Shown: one piece after another, positions 5,197 to 8,416 of the stretch
Numbering within the stretch: the stretch's first letter is position 1
Layout: each line of letters starts with the position of its first letter
Assembly: GCA_043775075.1 (NCBI GenBank)
Contig: JAYVSS010000125.1
Span: 1 to 8,416, forward strand
Source of the DNA: JANLQX01 sp043775075
GTDB taxonomy: Bacteria; Actinomycetota; Acidimicrobiia; Acidimicrobiales; JANYDT01
Reading direction: 5' to 3'
DNA length: 8,416 bases
Position numbers and translations under genes: made by a program
The notes under the pieces: model-generated
Told to the model about the DNA's origin: nothing
Seen by the model: the letters and a program-made list of their open reading frames with translations, nothing else
Databases searched by the model: none

Positions 5197-6005
5197 ACCG
5201 CTGGCTCCACCACGACGGTGTCTCCCACGCGGACGGAACCGGGACGCAGGACCCAGGCGTAGATGCGGCCCCAACCGGGGTAGCGCTCGTCATCGATACG
5301 GGAGAATTTCCGGTCGGAGAACCATCGGGCGTTGAACGAGCAGGGATCGGCGTACGAAGACACTTCCGCCTGGACTTCGCCGACCTGAAGCCGCGCGCCG
5401 GGACGAATCCCCGCCCATGTGAGGCCGTGCACGGTGATGTTCTCGCCGGCGTTTCCCGGCCCAATCGGATGCCCCTCCGCGCGCAGCGCATCAATGACTT
5501 CGGTGGACCACAGACAGAGTGCCTGGAACGGGCGTCCGTGATGCTGGCGATGTTCTTGACGGTCGCCGACCACACCGCGGACGCCGACCTCCACGGCGTC
5601 TACAGCCCGCTTCGGCACGCCTCCATCGCTGGTGAAAAGCCCGACAACGGTCCCCTGTCCGGTCAGCGCAGAACGCGTCCGCCGACCGCCGGTGCGGGCG
5701 GCGGCAATGCCGACGCGAACGCATTCTTGGAGTGCCGTCGGCGCCAGGTTTGCCCCATCTCGGGCCCCGAAACGCTTGCGTAGTACGTCGTTGGCTTGCG
5801 TCAGCGTGGCGTCGGCGGGGATCACGGTGCCGGTTTCCATCGCCAGCTGACGAAACGCGTCCATCTGCACGCTTACTAAGTCGGCGTGACTTTCAAGATT
5901 GCCATCAACACATTTGATCAAGAAGTACGCGAGGTGATTGAACGTGTTCACCAGGTCCTGGTCGTTGTACTCCGAGGGGTCAACGACGGGCCATAGGTCG
6001 GTCAT
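5193..6005 (-). CDS. MOSC domain protein with an unassigned N-terminal region
   Basis: A 270-residue protein. Residues about 116-268 form a MOSC domain, the beta-barrel fold of the molybdenum cofactor sulfurase C-terminus and of YiiM/mARC-type proteins. These handle sulfur carried on a conserved Cys or bind the molybdenum cofactor. Visible parts are VGLFTSDGGVPK, GDRQEHRQHHGRPFQALCLWS, GPGNAGENITV and SSYADPCSFNARWF, where C222 is the expected key Cys. C164 is a second one. Residues 1-112 are soluble and partly helical (NTFNHLAYFLIKCVDGNLESH, LTQANDVLRKRFGARDG); I do not recognise a family for them. The start at 6005 overlaps the esterase stop as ATGA; the longer frame reaching 6167 is only a shadow over the esterase gene. 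Its stop overlaps the next gene the same way. A link to the nearby molybdenum hydroxylase is plausible but unproven, since that gene is in a different transcription unit. Confidence 0.88.
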   Translation of the reverse strand: MTDLWPVVDPSEYNDQDLVNTFNHLAYFLIKCVDGNLESHADLVSVQMDAFRQLAMETGTVIPADATLTQANDVLRKRFGARDGANLAPTALQECVRVGIAAARTGGRRTRSALTGQGTVVGLFTSDGGVPKRAVDAVEVGVRGVVGDRQEHRQHHGRPFQALCLWSTEVIDALRAEGHPIGPGNAGENITVHGLTWAGIRPGARLQVGEVQAEVSSYADPCSFNARWFSDRKFSRIDDERYPGWGRIYAWVLRPGSVRVGDTVVVEPAV

Positions 6006-7546
6006 TGCGCCCACCGTCGAAGCGCCTCGCCTCGCGGGTCGTCGATCATTTCTACGTCCACACCAATGGTGAAGGTCGATCGTTCGGTGGGCGTCCAGGC
6101 GAACCATTCCGGGGCCTTCGGACTGGCGGCCACATTTGGATTTCCGTGGCGGGCGAAGCTCGCCCACGCGTGATGAAGGATGTCGGCAATCCCTTGGCGT
6201 TCGGGGCTCGACCCGGTGAACATCTCGACGCCGCGCTGATGCAGGTTGTCGAAGGCAAACGGGATCTCCAGGGCATGACAGGAGCCGAGCACGCCACCGA
6301 AGGCCGACGATTGAAAAGTAAACTCATATGCCCACTGACTGTTTGCCCTACCGGTGCTAAGCGCGCGTGCGAGTCGGTCAGCGGGCCAGCGAAACACTTG
6401 ATCGGTGGCAATTTCCACCCACGTTTCCGTCGCCTCTCGGTCGGGAGCATCGGCAGCATATCCGTCGGCCACGGAGCGGGCACGAACCTCGTCGAACGTG
6501 TGGGACAGGCGGGCGACGATGCCGCCGTGATCGAGCGATGCGCTGCTCGGATCGAATGCCGTGAACAACCGCATCTCCTCCCGAGTCGTTCCGAAGAGCA
6601 CGTCGATTCCGGCGCACCGTCCGGCGGCAACCACGTCGAGCGGATGCTCGGGGAGCGACGATGTGCCGGTTGTCGGTTGCCAGCCGAGCCCGCCGCCGGA
6701 AATGGCGCTGTTGTCGGCGGCGCCCGACGCTCGAACGATTTCATCGATGCCCAACGTCGCCAGCGACGACACCGACTCAATTGTTGGCGTGAGACCGAGC
6801 GCGTCCAGAAATGCTGTCGCTGTCCGGTCAGTCTTGGCCGGTGAGGAAACGTTGGCCGCCGCCCCCGATTGCAGAATGGCTCGACGAAAGAGGCCCGTTG
6901 CGCCGGGTGCGCCGAGGAGCGCGCCGATGCTCATCGCTCCGGCCGACTCACCGAACACGGTGACATTGCCGGGGTCACCGCCGAAAGCCGAAATACACTC
7001 CCGGACCCATTCGAGGGCGGCGATCTGATCGAGCAGACCGCAGTTCGGGGTGAATGCATCGGCGGCGTCGGGCACAAGCCGGGTCAGGTCGAGGTACCCG
7101 AGAGCTCCCAGCCGGTAGTTGAGGGTAACGACGACGACGTCGTGATTCGCCGCGAACCGTTGCCCGTCGTACCAGGGGGTGGCTCCAGTCCCCGTCACGT
7201 AGGCGCCTCCGTGCATCCACACCATGACCGGACGGCCAGCGTCCTTAGCGGCCGGGGTCCACACGTTCAGGTTCAGGCAATCGTCGCCGGCGGTGATCTT
7301 CGACGAACCGAGCATCTTTTCCATGGCCGACGCCACCTGCGGACATATATCGCCCCACGCGTTGCATTCACGCGGCTCGCTCCACGGCCGCTCGCGTTGT
7401 GGAGCCCGAAAACGGTTGGCGCCGGCGATGGTGTCGGCGAACGGAATCCCTCGAAACCGAGCGACGTCCGCCCTATGGGTGTCGTCGGCGGGGAGGAGGT
7501 TTCCGGTCACCGGTCCAGAGCGGGTCAGAGCTACGGGCGTATTCAT
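6002..7546 (-). CDS. Type-B carboxylesterase / para-nitrobenzyl esterase family
   Basis: A 514-residue alpha/beta hydrolase of the carboxylesterase type B family, which cleaves carboxylic esters. The oxyanion-hole motif is HGGAY at 112-116. The nucleophile elbow is GESAGA with Ser201. The probable acid is Glu324 in GTTREEMRLF, and the catalytic His is H424 in GSCHALEIPF. GDDCLNLNVWTP (87-98) is the family's second signature. There is no signal peptide, so the enzyme is likely cytoplasmic; its natural ester substrate cannot be told from sequence. The start ATG at 7546 places the family's opening segment (PVALTRSGPVTG) near the N-terminus; the in-frame GTG at 7612 would only add an unconserved 22 residues. 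GGGGAA touches the ATG, so the ribosome binding site is weak. It is the first gene of the esterase-MOSC-hemolysin III unit and overlaps the MOSC start by ATGA. Length is normal and no residue of the triad is missing. Confidence 0.93.
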   Translation of the reverse strand: MNTPVALTRSGPVTGNLLPADDTHRADVARFRGIPFADTIAGANRFRAPQRERPWSEPRECNAWGDICPQVASAMEKMLGSSKITAGDDCLNLNVWTPAAKDAGRPVMVWMHGGAYVTGTGATPWYDGQRFAANHDVVVVTLNYRLGALGYLDLTRLVPDAADAFTPNCGLLDQIAALEWVRECISAFGGDPGNVTVFGESAGAMSIGALLGAPGATGLFRRAILQSGAAANVSSPAKTDRTATAFLDALGLTPTIESVSSLATLGIDEIVRASGAADNSAISGGGLGWQPTTGTSSLPEHPLDVVAAGRCAGIDVLFGTTREEMRLFTAFDPSSASLDHGGIVARLSHTFDEVRARSVADGYAADAPDREATETWVEIATDQVFRWPADRLARALSTGRANSQWAYEFTFQSSAFGGVLGSCHALEIPFAFDNLHQRGVEMFTGSSPERQGIADILHHAWASFARHGNPNVAASPKAPEWFAWTPTERSTFTIGVDVEMIDDPRGEALRRWAQ

Positions 7547-7643
7547 TTCCCCGAGTCTGTGCGAAGTTCGCCCGGTTCTCCAACATCGTCCTTCGGCATC
7601 GACCTTCAACACCGGGCCGAATTCAGGTCTACTCTCGCCGTCC
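7547..7643. other. Divergent intergenic region between esterase and acyltransferase
   Basis: These 97 bases separate the two divergent starts and must hold at least one promoter, but I could not find a convincing -35/-10 pair on either strand, nor a notable inverted repeat. If the acyltransferase starts further upstream, part of this stretch is coding. Confidence 0.5.
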
Positions 7644-8330
7644 GTGGCGCTTCGCTTCCCCCATCCTGCGCGTTTGTGGGCGGCGATCCGGCTGCGGATT
7701 GCTCAATCACGGACCGACCTCGTGCACCGTGGCTGGGATCGCATCACCCTGTGGGGAGCGATTGGCCCGACGTCAAAACGAGCGCAACGCTTCGGGGCGT
7801 TTGGGGAGGGCTCGTTTTTCGCCTTCCCGTGGAACACGCTCTACGGCGAGCGGTACATGCACATCGGGGCGAACACCTACATCGGTCCCGGAGTCACCCT
7901 CTCGGTCGGGATCGCGCCGGATCAAGAGATGATGTCGGAATCGGTACTACGGATCGGTGACCGCTGCCTGATCAATAAGGGCACGGCGATCGTGTCGCAC
8001 TGGGGCATCGATATCGGCGACGACGTGTGGACCGGGCACAACTGCTACATCACCGATCAGAACCATGGGTACGAAGATCTGACCCGGCCGATCGGCGGTC
8101 AGTCGATGCCAGAAAAGCCAGTACGCATAGGAAGTGGTTCATGGCTCGGTCATGGAGTGGTGGTCCTTCCGGGGGTGACGATCGGCGAACACGTCACGGT
8201 GGCAGCTGGTTCGGTGGTGACCACAGACGTGCCCGATCGGTGCGTGGTGGCCGGTTCGCCCGCTCGCATCGTGCGACGGCACATGGCGGGGGAGGGCTGG
8301 GTTCGTCCGGACCCGGCGAAGGTCCGGTAG
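7644..8330 (+). CDS. Left-handed beta-helix (hexapeptide-repeat) acyltransferase
   Basis: A protein of about 228 residues with hexapeptide repeats, typical of trimeric acetyl- and succinyltransferases that use acyl-CoA. The repeats run from about residue 72 (IHIGANTYIGPGVTL type) to 208, interrupted by a loop. The catalytic His is probably H141 in TDQNHGYED, and the last coils read GSWLGHGVVVLPGVTIGEHVTVAAGSVV, followed by PDRCVVAGSPARIV, the usual end of maltose/galactoside/serine acetyltransferase-like proteins. The acceptor is unknown; a sugar or surface polysaccharide is common in the family. The N-terminal 70 residues (SRTDLVHRGWDRITLWGAIGP, then FGEGSFFAFPWNTLYGERY) form an extra part before the helix. 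The start is uncertain: GTG at 7644 gives the best N-terminus but lacks a good Shine-Dalgarno, and TTG 7674 is another choice. The open frame extends back to 7224, but that part overlaps the esterase and is a shadow. Confidence 0.85.
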   Translation: MALRFPHPARLWAAIRLRIAQSRTDLVHRGWDRITLWGAIGPTSKRAQRFGAFGEGSFFAFPWNTLYGERYMHIGANTYIGPGVTLSVGIAPDQEMMSESVLRIGDRCLINKGTAIVSHWGIDIGDDVWTGHNCYITDQNHGYEDLTRPIGGQSMPEKPVRIGSGSWLGHGVVVLPGVTIGEHVTVAAGSVVTTDVPDRCVVAGSPARIVRRHMAGEGWVRPDPAKVR

Positions 8331-8344
8331 GGCCCGCCACCCCA

Positions 8345-8416
8345 CTAGGCCAGGGCCGGCGACACCCAACTCGTGGCGGCGGCGACGAACGCATCGATGA
8401 GCGCATTCGTCCAGGG
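8345..8416 (-). CDS. C-terminal end of an unidentified gene running off the window
   Basis: On the minus strand the last 72 bases read as 23 codons ending in TAG (8347-8345): PWTNALIDAFVAAATSWVSPALA. It has the amphipathic helical look of a protein C-terminus and converges on the acyltransferase with 14 bases between stops, which fits the tight packing of the window. It is too short to identify, and chance open frame cannot be ruled out in such GC-rich DNA. Confidence 0.45.
   Translation of the reverse strand, partial: PWTNALIDAFVAAATSWVSPALA

Noticed and set aside
6006..6167. Longer MOSC protein starting at 6167
   Set aside because: The added 54 residues are Arg-rich shadow over the esterase C-terminus; the ATGA junction at 6005 is the normal start pattern in this unit.
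7224..7643. Upstream extension of the acyltransferase to an ATG at 7224
   Set aside because: The extension is opposite the N-terminal third of the esterase and gives no family-like sequence; acyltransferases of this type do not need it.
6869..7960. Long plus-strand open frame of 363 codons opposite the esterase
   Set aside because: Low-complexity translation with no recognisable domain. It overlaps the catalytic part of a clear esterase and the start of the acyltransferase.

Overview
The window looks like chromosomal DNA of a high-GC actinobacterium. I lean towards Acidimicrobiia or a relative, but the family assignment is inference. Reasons: GC-rich codon use, a mycoredoxin-like glutaredoxin with a CGFC site, a CcdA/TlpA-type thiol-redox pair, and very compact gene packing with ATGA and TAATG overlaps. 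No mobile element, CRISPR array, tRNA or rRNA was seen.

Layout. (1) 1-529, plus strand: the 3' part of a DUF2277 gene, overlapping a glutaredoxin/mycoredoxin gene by ATGA. (2) 541-2033, minus strand: a two-gene unit, a CcdA-like membrane electron transporter followed by an exported TlpA-like thioredoxin. The thioredoxin frame is interrupted by one TGA exactly where the first Cys of the CxxC site should be. Both sides of the TGA are in the same frame and together give one normal thioredoxin fold of 197 residues. A GC-rich hairpin begins 11 bases past the TGA. The best reading is a selenoprotein with a U-S-S-C active site. (3) 2034-2209: a divergent control region with a perfect 9-bp-arm inverted repeat just upstream of ccdA. 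(4) 2210-4480, plus strand: a lone form-II CoxL-like molybdenum hydroxylase large subunit. (5) 4501-7546, minus strand: a coupled unit of type-B carboxylesterase, a MOSC protein with an unassigned N-terminal region, and a hemolysin III/PAQR-type membrane protein, joined by two ATGA overlaps. (6) 7644-8330, plus strand: a left-handed beta-helix acyltransferase, convergent with the C-terminal end of an unidentified minus-strand gene that leaves the window.

How the parts fit. CcdA would carry electrons from cytoplasmic thioredoxin across the membrane to the selenocysteine thioredoxin outside, while the glutaredoxin next door works on cytoplasmic thiols. The main discovery candidate is the selenocysteine TlpA. 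Automatic annotation would normally split it into two fragments or call it a pseudogene. Four genes in the same window end in ordinary TGA stops, two of them in minus-strand ATGA overlaps, so a general reassignment of TGA is unlikely. No gap without a gene exceeds 300 bases.
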